From: Steromphala cineraria
Taxonomy: Eukaryota > Mollusca > Gastropoda > Trochida > Trochidae
Reading direction: 5' to 3'
Assembly (NCBI GenBank): GCA_916613615.1
Contig: OU744720.1
Coordinates: forward strand, 66,189,971-66,253,970
Length of the DNA: 64,000 nt
Both the position numbers and the translations under genes were made by a program. This document shows, one piece after another, positions 1 to 11,135 of the stretch (position 1 is the first letter of the stretch; every line of letters begins with the position of its first letter). Under the pieces are notes generated by a model. It was not told where the DNA came from. It saw only the letters and a list, made by a program, of their open reading frames with translations, and made no database searches.

Positions 1-237
1 GATTTCAGCATTTTAGGTCTTTTGCTTCTGGAGGAGAAAACAGTTTTAGGGCGGGACATCTACAGCCCTTATTAGAGGCAACAGGGCCACCAAAGCTAAA
101 ATTTGTAATCCTCACTAGTCAAGGAGTCTGTAGACAAAGTTTCAGCTTGTTAGGCCTTATGCTTCAGAGGAAGAAGTCGACCTTGCACAAAGTTTACGGA
201 CGGACGCCGGGCACCATGCCATACCATAAGCCCATCG
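1..237 (+). repeat. 145-bp repeat family, 3' end of a copy (cut by window edge)
   Basis: One and a bit units of the family that forms the large array at 3.0-4.6 kb. The shared landmarks are the ccaccaaagct and ctcactagtcaaggagtctgt blocks, then the aagaagtcga junction, an acggacgga run and the terminal CCATAAGCCCATCGGGCC motif. The copy is diverged from the array units. It has no coding capacity, and its left part lies outside the window. Confidence 0.85.
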
Positions 238-731
238 GGCCTTACAAAACAAATCAAAATTGAAAAAGAAACAAGGTGATGTACATACAATCAAATGACT
301 GATTGATTTGACATGAAGTTGAAGTTAATAGCATAAAATACCATAGTTCAATTTAGTGTCAAAGTTTTTTTCAAAATGTTTCACGCTGAGCAGTCTCAGG
401 ATTCAAACTAACGATCTATTTAGGCAGCTGGCGTGAGTATCTGAACCTAAACTCTTCTTTGTTGCATGTCTTTAACTGTAATTATCTGCCAAAGTGTTTT
501 TGTAAGTTGGGACATTAACAATCTTTTTGTAAATTGTAGTGTTTAACTCGTGTGGCTCATTAAATGATTTTTTGCTGACGATAGACAATGTTTTAATGTT
601 CTATCACTTAATCACCAGGTTCGTGATGGCACATAGGGCTATTCAGTGGTTTTCATAACATAGTTTTTTTATTTGTATACTTAGCCGAGTGTCATCTATT
701 TCGATGTATATTGTTTTAGCTTATATGTATA
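238..731. other. unique AT-rich spacer, nothing recognised
   Basis: No open frame, RNA gene, inverted repeat or match to other parts of the window was seen between the repeat end and the LINE fragment. Confidence 0.5.
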
Positions 732-1157
732 GTGCACAGTTTTATTTTGAAATTTCAAAACATTTCAATGATATTTCGGCTAAAATCAGTTGTTAAAAGT
801 AAATTAAAAGATGGTTTTCAGCAAACATGGACATCAACAATTGGAACCTCTTCAAAAGCAACTACTTATAATATTTTTAAACATCCATCTTTAACGTTTG
901 AACAATATTTAAACTCCCTACATTTCAATAACTTGTTGAAATTCCGTACTTCTAATCATTTTCTCCCAATCGAAAGAGGTAGACGGCGACGAATCCCTGT
1001 AATTGACAGAATATGTACTCTTTGTGATTTAGATGATATTGGTGATGAATTTCATTTCTTATTCTTATATCCGATATTGTCCGAATGTCCTGACTTTCTA
1101 TTAACATTTTGTTTCATTCTTGAATCTAGAAAATCAATAACCACCTACTTTTTTTAA
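732..1157 (+). pseudogene. LINE (non-LTR retrotransposon) ORF2 C-terminal fragment
   Basis: The 141-codon frame carries, at about residues 66-114, the segment that follows the reverse transcriptase in many invertebrate LINEs: a short helix, a KFRTSNH motif, a basic stretch, then a C2HC zinc-finger-like block. The first pair (ICTLC, C95 and C98) and the histidine (EFH, H108) are present. The last cysteine, expected where LYP now stands, is replaced by tyrosine. The sequence after residue 120 no longer resembles the family and ends in a poly-T run. The start methionine is arbitrary; recognisable sequence begins near residue 55. No reverse transcriptase or endonuclease lies upstream, so this is a 5'-truncated, decayed copy rather than a gene. 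The clade cannot be assigned from this piece. Confidence 0.75.
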
Positions 1158-1595
1158 TAGTGCAACAGTTCTGAAAGAGAAGTGGATACGCTGGCTGTGT
1201 CATTATACCGTCTGGCCTATCATGACTAAACAATGGTGATTTTCTACTCAAACGTAATTGCAACATACAATATGGTTCAAACGTTTTCAAGAAGAAAAAC
1301 CTTTCTAAGCACATTTACGAACTCCAATAAAATCCAATAAAACTAAAATTTATCATTACAAATATCTTTTACGTTAACAATAGGCAGTTGAAAAAGTATT
1401 TGCTGCAGCAATATCATTGACAAAAGTTCTCAAATCTAACAAATGTCTGTCCTTGTAATGTAAACTACACTACATTGCCTGCTGACCTCACTATTATCTG
1501 GGAGACCCATGTTCACTTCAGGGTTATCCCCGTTTTGGACTTTTTCATAACAAATTTTCAGTACATTACACAAAGATTCGTTTTGAAATGAGAAA
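1158..1595. other. no gene seen; possible degraded LINE 3' flank
   Basis: AT-rich sequence directly after the LINE fragment. Short frames on the minus strand show no family resemblance. Confidence 0.4.
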
Positions 1596-1632
1596 TAAAA
1601 AATAGAGCCATTGGCTCTGTAGCTCATCAGGC
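1596..1632 (-). repeat. short hairpin-bearing repeat end, same as at 9852-9885
   Basis: Contains the hairpin AGAGCC-ATT-GGCTCT at 1604-1618 followed by gtagctcatcagg. The reverse complement of 9852-9885, the edge of a 145-bp-family copy, matches with only about two differences, including its hairpin AGAGCC-CAT-GGCTCT. This is therefore an isolated terminus of that repeat family, or of an element associated with it. Confidence 0.65.
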
Positions 1633-1640
1633 TTCATATT

Positions 1641-2557
1641 TGTAGGACTCAAATCCATGGCAGGCCTCAAATCCGTGGCGGATTTCCAAATCCATGGCGG
1701 ATTTTCAAATGCATGGAAAATTGCCGTACTTATCAAAAGCTGTGGCGGATTTTGTATTGATTGTGTTGAGACATTTTCAGCCAGGTAGAATTGTGTTACC
1801 AACATTCAATTTATGTGTTTTCCTACATGTACTTAACTGTCTTATAGGCCAAAATCTGCAAGTGGTCAATAAGTAATGGAATCGGTACAACACTATGTTC
1901 GCCACTAAATTAATATCTTTAGGAAATTAGCCCTTGGATTCAGGTTAGACTGACTTTTTTAGCAGTTAGATATTTGTTGACTATCTTTTTTAACCCTTGG
2001 AACCGTATCGAAAATGTTTTAAGGTTAGTTTGTCTACTGCAAGGGTCGGTAACGTATAGTGTATATAAAGTGGCGAACATATTGGACAGTGAACCCATAA
2101 CCCTAACCCTAACCGTTAAGTAATCCTTTAATATGAATCCAAGGGCTAAAGTAGACATTTAGTATGAATCCAAGGGCTAAAGAAGATAGTTTCAGCGAAT
2201 TTATGACTAAGGAAGACAGTTGCAATGAATTCAAGGTCTACTAAGGGAGAGCTGATATTTTTCCAAGGCTTAAATAGACAGTATGAAGAAAAATAAAGAA
2301 ATTAGTAACATAATGCAATTGGTATTATGCTATCTCGGACGGCAATAGCGGCTGAATTCATTTCTTACTGTTGGAAAATATCTTGCCTTCCCAATGAACA
2401 GCGGTTTCGTCTGGCGACGCGAACAGTTAGTGATTATGACGTCATCCGTCAATGACGTCACTCCACATGACGTCAATAAACAATCAAACAATCAAACTCG
2501 CCATAGATTAGGAAATCCGCCATGGATTAGGGACCCGCCACAGATCTGAGTCCTACA
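1641..2557. mobile_element. 917-bp TIR element (non-autonomous) with TATT duplication
   Basis: The ends are TGTAGGACTC (1641-1650) and GAGTCCTACA (2548-2557), flanked by identical TATT at 1637-1640 and 2558-2561. Inverted similarity continues for about 70 bp on each side and is built from about three copies of a near-palindromic AAATCCATGGCGGATTT motif. No transposase frame is present. The TGTNR end and 4-bp duplication would fit a Ginger-like family, but that is inference. The centre holds nested inverted repeats (see findings) and three CRE-type octamers. Confidence 0.75.
2437..2475. promoter_or_regulatory. three TGACGTCA (CRE) octamers
   Basis: Perfect palindromic CREB/ATF-type octamers lie at 2437-2444, 2453-2460 and 2468-2475, spaced 16 and 15 bp centre to centre, inside the TIR element. 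No gene start is evident nearby, so regulatory activity is only a possibility. Confidence 0.35.
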
Positions 2558-3040
2558 TATTTAATTTTGCTGTGGCCAATGTGGTTTCCCCATTTGTAGG
2601 GGCCACAAAGTCTCAAATTCTAGACTTAAGTTATATGTGATGTGATTTCAGATACTTGTAATCAATACGGAAATGGAAATATTTCATATCAAGATATTGG
2701 GATTATATTTTAACTGTAAACTTTTTTGCAATGTAAGCTCATTGTGTTCTTCATGTGAAGACTATTTTACCATACTTGTAGACACTTGACATTGATTGAA
2801 GCTGCCTTAAAATACTATCTTTCAACAGTAAACCTCTCCTTGTCAGAAATTTTCTAGGGAACCACACATAAAATATCTCTTAAAATTGATACTTGTGACT
2901 TTCTGTTGGTAGTTTTTAACTCTTTGGTCTTTGATTATGCTATTTTAAGTGTACTATTTTCCTAATTTGGGTATTTTCTTTACTTTGCAGTCTTTTACCC
3001 CTTAAGAAGCCATACCATGGCCAGGATTATCTGTTTTGAC
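2558..3040. other. spacer without genes
   Basis: AT-rich sequence between the TIR element and the 145-bp array. No coding or repeat signal was recognised. Confidence 0.5.
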
Positions 3041-4500
3041 AGAACAAAGATGAAATTAGGTTTTAAGGGTGTGGTCCCTGTGGCCCTTATTTGGGACCAC
3101 AGGGCCACCAAAGCTACAATTTTTAATTCTCACTAGTCAAGGAGTCTGTACACAAAGTTTAAGCTTTCTAGGCCTTATGGTTCTGGAGAAGAAGATGAAA
3201 ATAGGTTTTTAGGGTGTGGCCCCTGTGTTCCTTATTAGGGGCCACAGGGCCACCAAAGCTACAATTTATAATCCTCACTAGTCAAGGAGTCTGTACACAA
3301 AGTTTCAGCTTTCTGGGCCTTATGGTTCTCGAGAAGAAGATGAAAATAGGCTTTTAGGGCGTGGCCCCTGTGGCCCTTATATGGGGTCACAGGGCCACTA
3401 AAGCTACAATTTATAATCCTCACTAGTCAATGAGATTGTACACAAAGTTTCAGCTTTCTAGGCCTCATGGTTCTAGAGAAGAAGATGAAAATAGGTTTTT
3501 AGGGCGTGGCCCCTGTGACCCTTATTAGGGGTCACAGGACCACCAAAGCTACAATTTATAATCCTCACTAGTCAAGGAGTCTGTACACAAAGTTTCAGCT
3601 TTCTAGGCCTCATGGTTCTGGAGAAGAAGATGAAAATAGGTTTTTAGGGCATGGCCCCTGTGACCCTTATTAGGGGTCACAGGACCACCAAAGCTACAAT
3701 TTATAATCCTCACTAGTCAAGGAGTCTGTACACACAATTTCAGCTTTCTAGGCCTCATGGTTCTGGAGAAGAAGATGAAAATAGGTTTTTAGGGCGTGAC
3801 CCCTGTGACCCTTATTAGGGGTCACAGGGCTACCAAAGCTACAATTTATAATCCTCACTAGTCAAGGAGTCTATACACAAAGTTTTAGGTTTCTAGGCCT
3901 CATGGTTCTGGAGAAGAAGATGAAAATAGGTTTTCAGGGCGTGGCCCCTGTGGCCCTTATTAGGGGTCACAGGGCCACCAAAGCTACAATTTATAATCCT
4001 CACTAGTCAAGGAGTCTGTACACAAAGTTTTAGATTTCTAGGCCTCATGGTTCTAGGGAAGAAGATCAAAATAGGTTTTCAGGGCGTGGCCCCTGTGGCC
4101 CTTATTAGGGGTCACAGGGCCACCAAAGCTACAATTTATAATCCTCACTAGTCAAGGAGTCTGTACACAAAGTTTTAGATTTCTAGGCCTCATGGTTCTA
4201 GGGAAGAAGATCAAAATAGGTTTTTAGGGCGTGGCCCCTGTGACCCTTATTAGGGGTCACAGGGCCACCAAAGCTACAATTTATAATCCTCACTAGTCAA
4301 GGAGTCTGTACACAAAGTTTTAGATTTCTAGGCCTCATGGTTCTAGGGAAGAAGATCAAAATAGGTTTTTAGGGCGTGGCCCCTGTGACCCTTATTAGGG
4401 GTCACAGGGCTACCAAAGCTACAATTTATAATCCTCACTAGTCAAGGAGTCTGTACACAAAGTTTTAGATTTCTAGGCCTTATGGTTCTGAAGAAGAAGT
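3041..4500 (+). repeat. 145-bp tandem array, about 10 units
   Basis: The marker atagg following gaagatgaaa recurs at 3201, 3346, 3491, 3636, 3781, 3926, 4071, 4216 and 4361, exactly 145 bp apart, with a diverged first unit near 3056. Each unit has an inverted pair, CCCTGTGACCC and GGGTCACAGGG around a TTATTA-like loop, next to ccaccaaagctacaattt and ctcactagtcaagga. Units differ by a few substitutions and no indels, indicating recent homogenisation. They are non-coding. Confidence 0.95.
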
Positions 4501-4640
4501 CGAAATTCCACAAAGTTTACGGACGGATGGACGGATGGACGGATGGACGGACGGATGGACGGACGGACGGACGCCGGACACCATGCCATGCCATAAGCCC
4601 ATCGGGCCTTACAGGCCAGATGAGCTAAAATAACAATCAA
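4501..4640 (+). repeat. terminal segment of the 145-bp element with GGAC/GGAT microsatellite
   Basis: After the last unit comes aagaagtcgaaa, then an irregular GGACGGAT run (about 4511-4575), then CCATGCCATGCCATAAGC and the CGGGCCTTACAGGCC hairpin, ending with agatgagctaaaat. The same terminus, in the same order, closes the copy at 1-237. In reverse orientation it opens the copies at 9466, 19982 and 51597, so it defines one end of a mobile or dispersed element rather than only a satellite. Confidence 0.85.
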
Positions 4641-6690
4641 TCGTTTAGCAAATTAGTTTTTTCCATAACGTTTTTGAATTTTTTAAAAATAATTTTACTT
4701 GTAATGTTCTTTTTGAAATTTAAATATTACGTTTATATCTGTTTACTCATGGCATTCGTTCTCCATTCTAAGCGTGCTTATCGTCAACCTTTGATTATGT
4801 ACTGGCAAAACAATTTCAAATGAAGCATCGATAAACATTTTTAAGTTTTAAAAGAAATCCAATAATGATTGAAATATTCAATAAGCGATGGAATCAAACC
4901 GAATGAATTTGTAATATATGTTGTAATTGTTTTACCACAGGTAGTCGTTTGATTCAGGCATCCAAGATCAAGAGAGGATGAGAACAACATCTTTCGTGAG
5001 GTGTTAATTTGAAAGAAAGCAATCCGAATCCTCGTTTAATGTTAAATCCATAGGGACAAGCTACTTAAACCAAAGGTAAAAGAATCTAATGGGAGTTGCA
5101 GAGTACGTTGGATAAGCAATTATCTCTATATGTGCCGTTTTAAACACAGTAAAGTTGAACTAGGCGATTTTATATCATTCAAAGATTACAAGGAACCCTT
5201 AATGTAAAATTCGTGCTTATTCAACGTTCGAAAAAGTTTCTTATTGTTCACTCTATTAAAGACTGATATCTAGGTAATACACTTTATACTTAAGAATTCA
5301 TAATAACATAATAATAAAGGAAAAACACGATCTTGGGATATGAAATAATGACCTTAATGAAAATGTGATAATGGGATAACCTCCTCGCTTATTGGTTTTA
5401 CCGGTATTCACTCAGTGAGACCATTTACTTCAAACGTATTGTTGGGAATACAAAGTAACAGTGATATTTGCTCAAGAACCATTTACAAATCAATTAAAGT
5501 AGTCAATCATGTTTAAAGTTTATGTCCCATTTGGTCATTTGCATGAAAAAAAAATCTTCTGTTATAATCATTGGTTTTGTCTAAAACGACCTTTCATGTG
5601 GTTTATTGCGAATATAATGTGATCAAATAAGACAAATACTTTTAAAGTTGTTTATCTGGATCCAACTTTTAAAAAGTGTCACATTGGGCAAACATGATAA
5701 ACACTATAAAGATATGAGAAATCGATGGTGTTATCTATATGATAACTGTTACAAGAAACATCTATTAAGAAAAGAGTTTTTAAAATAGCTTCTACGCTGA
5801 ACTTAGAGTCATCAAAGGTTTAGAAAATTTAATGAATGCATGTCCATATTGCAGAAGAGACTAAATGATCTAAAAAATATAAAGAAGACAGAATCGGCTT
5901 TAACTCCTGCAAAAGAGGAAACATGTGAAAAGCTGCTTGCATTCTTAAGTTGACCTTTATCAATATTTTTAGTTTAGAACTACATGTTCCCTGTGTAAAT
6001 CATAAATAACGAGTTAACACATATCTCATTCACAATTATCAGTTGCATTGCCCTGGAAACTGAAAAAAGCCCAAGGTTTTGAAGAAGATATTGCCATACA
6101 TGATAGGTATCCACAAATAATAAAACAACACATATGATAAGATAGAGAGATGTTAACCCCAAAAGACACCACTTGTTATGATAATATTTCCATCTATATC
6201 AGTTGAATGAAGTTTTTGAACATTCTGACTTCTTGGGTCATCGTCAATGCTCTCGCCAATTCTTACCTATGTGACCAGTTCAAATCAGTTGCTTATGACT
6301 GGGAAGTATATACATGAACATATAGCATAACCATTGTTTCAACCTTTTGCAATCTTTGAAATTCTAATAATACCCATTTGTAAGTTCAATTTGTCATTTG
6401 TCACAAAACATTCACACATGGCAAATTTCATTTGAGGTAATAATATCAAGATTGGCATGCAATAATGGAATCAAACTGCGATTGTTAAGCTCTAAGGCTT
6501 AAGTTCTACGTTTATTGATTTGATTAATGATACTGTTTACTAATATTCAAAATTGATGTCACGGTATTTCTTTAAAAAAAATCTTTTCTGACTAATTCTA
6601 TTCTGACAAATTTGAAATGTATTAATCTCAACAGTAAAATCAATGTTTGAGTGCAAAAGTCAATGTTTTGAAATTTAATATATTCGAGAT
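4641..6690. other. about 2 kb without genes
   Basis: AT-rich sequence with no frame of interest and no clear match to the P or Q blocks. A 60-codon minus-strand frame at 5980-6162 has no recognisable domain. Confidence 0.45.
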
Positions 6691-7211
6691 TCGAACCCCT
6701 GTGACACAATCACTAGTAAATGACCAAGATCAAATGTCCATTTAAGAATGATTAAAAATGTGGTGAACCAGGACTAAAAACATTTCAGCATGTGTTTTCT
6801 AATGACATGACTTTTTCCTGCTGACAAGTGTCAAGACTCCAACTAAAACTGTTAGTGGGCAGCTGAGAAGTGTCACTGTACCTAAATACCTCCTCTTGTT
6901 AGACTACGACCATTATCATTTGTCAAGTATGTGGGCAATTTCTAAACAATAACAGTTATTTGAGTAATTGTGGAACTTTTGCATAGAAGAAGAAAGTAAA
7001 AACTGAGTTTGTTATTTTTTCACGAGCTTGTGTGTTCTACCTGACATATAATAGCAGCTAGTTTTTACAGAAATTCTCGTTGAAATGATGTTTTTTCCTG
7101 ACAAGTGCAAAATTTTCAATCAATCCAATATAAATTTCTTTCATCAGAGCCTTGTCCTTTTTTATAACATGTCATTTGTTTTCCTTTAAATTATATGGCT
7201 TTGTTTTATAG
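6691..7211 (+). repeat. partial copy 0 of the P-right/Q-left junction
   Basis: Shares, in the same order, the anchors cactagtaaatga, gctgacaagtgtc, the gggcagctg...gtgtcactgt pair, the aaaaactgagtttgtta block and the tttcatcagag block with 19520-19980 and 28110-28560. Similarity is clearly lower than between the two main P copies, so this is an older copy. It is broken by the SINE at 7212. Confidence 0.7.
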
Positions 7212-7533
7212 GCACACGCCGAGTGAGTTGAGTTTCAACGCCGTTTACAAGACTGTTTCACTTACAAGTATATCATGGCTGCTAATATAATTGCAAGGGG
7301 GATATCCCGCAACACCAAAGTGGTTATACAGATCGGTGAACCCTGCGAGCATCGTCTGTAATAAGCAAACCATGATTTGAACTGCGTTGTTGCTCGGTGT
7401 ATCATTGTATAACAAACCATACTTCGTGTAGAATAGTTCTCTAATGCAAATTGCCGAGCCTCTAATGGAATTTGAACCCCGGACCTCTTCTTCCGAAGCC
7501 GAAGGTGCTAACCACTACGCTATCCGGTACACC
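7212..7533 (-). mobile_element. tRNA-derived SINE (minus strand)
   Basis: Reading the minus strand from 7533, the head has a pol III box A, TAGCGTAGTGG (7512-7522), and a near-consensus box B, GGTTCAAATTCC (7467-7478), about 45 bp apart. The far end at 7212-7245 has the gagtgagttgagtttcaacgccg tail typical of a mollusc SINE family. The acceptor-stem halves do not pair, so this is not a tRNA gene. It interrupts the copy-0 duplication, so it inserted later. Confidence 0.75.
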
Positions 7534-7545
7534 GCATGGTTAATT

Positions 7546-7935
7546 GACATGGATACTAGGGTTATAACCTAGATACACTTCTAGCTCCTAATTGACCCTG
7601 TTCCTGCAGAAGATTAGTTTCCAAATTAAGATTCATTTTGACAAATTGATGTGTACAACTGTCCGTTTTTTATCAAAATGTTCACCTTCATAATTTCACT
7701 CATCAAAACTGACTAGTTTGAAAATTATACTCTTCAAAAACAGACGATAGCTCTTAATCAAACAACAACATTTTTGGCCTTTATTGCATTGAATAACAAA
7801 TGCAGCCACAATGCCCTTTTCTTTTTTCTTCCTGCGTTTTTCTACCTGCCAATGGATATTGGTAATTATGTTAGTTTACTCAAATTACTCTAGTGAAAAA
7901 AATAAATGAATGTCCCAAACTCAGTCACATATATT
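7546..7935 (+). repeat. copy 0 continuation after the SINE
   Basis: Resumes the match to 28720-29070: gacaaattgatgtgtacaac then tgtccg, and later atgaatgt(t/c)ccaaactcagtcac. This confirms that the SINE split a pre-existing copy. Confidence 0.65.
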
Positions 7936-8089
7936 TTTAACCAAGAAACAAATTTATCGTTTGTCTTGACATACCTCACGTTGTTCAACAGCAAACAAAC
8001 CTGCCACCATCTCACTGAGGAGTACACCTCATAAACTTGAACGCGTATGTCGTTAAAAACTGCATCGTTAAAATCTAAATGTATACAAA

Positions 8090-8380
8090 TTAGGATGCTG
8101 ATGTCTTCGCAGCTACAGACCCTGACTAACCTGGCCATGCATAACGATATCTGTTGCGTATATTCCAAATCTCATTGCTCAGTGGCAGGTCTCCATTAAT
8201 TAGGTATTTAGAAGTAGGTACCTATCAATGTAATATGAGTAGGGCAAACGCCCGCAATATGAATATGGTCTTTCAATGCAGAGTTACGGTCAACCCTGGG
8301 TCAAACCTGGTACACGTTCCTAGCTGCCCCGTCATCTTTAGCTGTTTTTTTTAGTTTTTAATGTCAGTTGATAACAAAAA
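8090..8380 (+). repeat. short piece of P (matches 22890-23040)
   Basis: Anchors ggatgctgatgtc, agctacagac and the later ccgtc...tttagctgttttttttag line up with the P2 segment, where P1 has an insertion instead. Diverged. Confidence 0.5.
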
Positions 8381-9465
8381 ATTAAAATACACATTAGTGT
8401 CTTAGAATGTGGTACAAATATCATTAGCTAATTTGATTTCAACTTTCTAAAACACTTCTCACCCTATTTCAATCATATAATTAAAAACAATTTTAAAGAA
8501 AGATGTTACTTTTAACAGGTAGTTAATAAAGTCATCATCGTCTTTTTTCTGGCCCTCTAGAGATAATTGAAAGTAAAGATACCTTCTTGTTGACAGTAAA
8601 AAGTTTCTCTCTTTGTTTTTTTCACCCATGATTCAAACGCAAGCTGCTAAGTGTACTCTCTTAACCGAGTTTTTCATACTTGTGAAACAACGGAAATAGA
8701 AATCTTAACTATTTTTGAAATAAGTTTTTTAATTAGAAACACAGTTTAAATGACTTTTGTTTTGTTTAAGCTGTTTTATGCAATTGTTTCTCAAGAAACA
8801 GTGTGTTTATTCTTCATAATTTCCACAGTGTCATACCTCAAAATTAAAAAAAAGTATTACTTTTACAATTTGTTTAATTTTAAATAAACACTTTTTGAAT
8901 AACTTATGCACATACATTTGCAGAACCACCATTCTAGAATATACACAATGGATTTTATCAAAAAGATCAATTCAGTTTGTTTCAGGATTAATCATTTCGT
9001 CGTTATAACTGTAAATAAAGTAATCAGAAATGTTATAACTGGAAATGAGTAATCGGGTCCTCTGGTATAAGAAGGAGAGAAGCATTCCTTAAGTACTAAT
9101 CTTCTACTCATGTACTAATTAAAGAAAAGTTTCATTATTCATTAATGTAAAGTTGTCATATTATGTTCATAAACCTTTCATTTCATTTATCAAAACGAGC
9201 GTGTTAATCATTTCCTCAATCCCTACTTAAGCTTACAGGCATGTATTTGTCCTCTTGCCTACATTGGTATCATGTATTATTGCCTTTCAACTGAGTCATC
9301 ATTCTTTGTTATAGTCAGCTCCCATGTAGAAAAGACACTCGGAGAAAAGTTTTATCTAATAAGCAATTAATTCTTACCTGTCGTCATCGAATATTCTAAA
9401 GAGTCAATAATTAAAGTAATAACATTAGTAGTTTTTTCATATTTTTCTGTCACACTCAATTTTTA
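8381..9465. other. no gene or repeat recognised
   Basis: AT-rich spacer between the copy-0 fragments and the inverted 145-bp-family copy. Confidence 0.45.
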
Positions 9466-9885
9466 GCTCAACAGGTCTGAAAGACCCGATAGGCTTATGG
9501 CATGGCAAGGCGTCCGGTGTCCGTCCGTCCGTAAACTTTTCACATTTTCGACTTCTTCTCCAGAACCAATGATTCTAGAGAGCTGAAATTTGATGTGCAG
9601 ACTCCTTGGCCTATGGGGATTCTGAATTGTAGATTTCGTGACCCCTTGACCCCAAATGGGGTCACAGGGGTCAAAACTTTAAAATCCTATTTTTATCTTC
9701 TCCTCCCCCCGTTCCAAAAGGTCTAGAGAGCTTAAAAGTTGAATGTAGACTCTTTGGCCAATTAAGATTCTTAATTTTACATTTGGTTACCCATTGACCC
9801 CAATTGGGGTCACAGGGATCAAAACCTTAAAAAACTATTTCCATCAAAAGTCTGATGAGCTACAGAGCCCATGGCTCTATTTTAT
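9466..9885 (-). repeat. 145-bp repeat family, inverted copy
   Basis: Opens with tttagctcaacagg, then the reverse complement of the CCATAAGCCCATCGGGCC terminus (here diverged), a gtccgtccgtccg run and about two diverged units. It ends at the AGAGCC-CAT-GGCTCT hairpin (9864-9878). It sits exactly where the inverted Q segment begins. Confidence 0.85.
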
Positions 9886-9889
9886 TCAT

Positions 9890-10310
9890 ATGAATTTAGA
9901 AGCAGTCAACAATGTTATGCACTTATCAGAACAGTGGGATTAAATTTCTCAATTACATGAAACACAACCAGGGATGTCGGAAAGCCAATGCCTGAAATAA
10001 GAATTAAGAAATTATTCTGGAATGTTGATTATAGCTAAAAGAAAGAAATGTTGAGACTTCAAAACAATGTTTTAATTTTGCTTATTTCAAGTAGAGGTTA
10101 ATTAGTATTTTGTTTGCTGAAAATATTGTCATTTTTATTATGATACATGCCTTGAGCTTTTCCAATTTCCCTGGTTATAGAATGTACGCAATAACAAGGA
10201 TGGTGATTGACTTGAACAAATAACAGTCTACTATTTGATTGAATATAAGTCCAATTCAAAGCCTTTGGGTCAGAGCGGATTTAAAGCAATTTGATATTTA
10301 ATCAAATCGA
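9890..10310 (+). repeat. R module copy 1 (partial)
   Basis: Has the gaagcagtcaacaatgtt, gtattttgtttgct and caagcaatttgat-like blocks of R. The hairpin core is missing because the 145-bp-family copy abuts it. Confidence 0.6.
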
Positions 10311-11135
10311 TATTTTTAAAGAATAGTGTTGTATACTTTGATATTTGACTTTTCATCACTAACAATAAAAACTGAGTGAAATTGCGACATTCATTTAATC
10401 AGTTTTCATTGAGAAAACAAAGTGGGAAATATCCACAGACTGGATGAAAACGTTGAAAACATATAATTTTGCAAGATATTATGTGGCCGTATTCTTAACT
10501 TTATGCATTATAGGCTATCAACTACAAATGGTGTTGTTTGTTGTTAAATAGTATAATATTTAATGTGGTTAGTTTTGTTAAATGACAACATGAAGATTGA
10601 CAATCGCAATAACGATAAATGGCACGGACAGAAGCATACGTCTATTTGTCAAATGGAAACTAATCTTCAGCAGGTCTCTGTATCGGATTGTTGGCTAATA
10701 AAACTAGTATTAATGTCAATTTGACATGTGATGTCGGCTTGTGCCTACAAAATCTATATCATAATTTTAAAACAGTGATTTATTCTTAATATGTCTCAAA
10801 GTCATGTCAGAAAATATGACATAAAGGTTAGTTTTTAAGCCAAACATTATGTTATAAAAACTATGATTTGATTCTCAATTGTGATCTGATGAAAGCAAAA
10901 TGATATTGCATTGCTACAATGGCAGTCAATTGTCAAGAAAAATAGGTTCAACGACAATGGTGGTTAAAAATAGCTTGTATTTCATGTCAGGTAGAAAACA
11001 TAAACAAGTTAAGAAATAATAAACTCAGTTTTGGAATTTTTTTCTCTGCATATGATCTGAAGTTATCCAAATGATTGTCACTTTTTTCAAAATGCCCACA
11101 TCATGGACAACTAAAGATAGTTGTAGACTAAAAGA
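9890..11135 (-). repeat. inverted partial copy of Q (joined to P1)
   Basis: The reverse complement follows 39000-40060 in order: the tagaagcagtcaacaatgtt anchor (9896), the R-module block tattttgtttgctg (10106), then ctgagtttattatttctta and ctacctgacatgaaat (reverse strand, near 11000) and the gtgtcactgtac/ttggcagttgg pair (near 11155). With the adjoining P sequence it forms one contiguous inverted counterpart of 37265-41000. Confidence 0.7.

Noticed and set aside
3041..4500. CRISPR-like regular array
   Set aside because: Whole 145-bp units repeat without unique spacers, in a eukaryotic repeat context.
7467..7533. Possible tRNA gene on the minus strand
   Set aside because: Box B is imperfect, there is no acceptor stem, and it is attached to a SINE body and tail.
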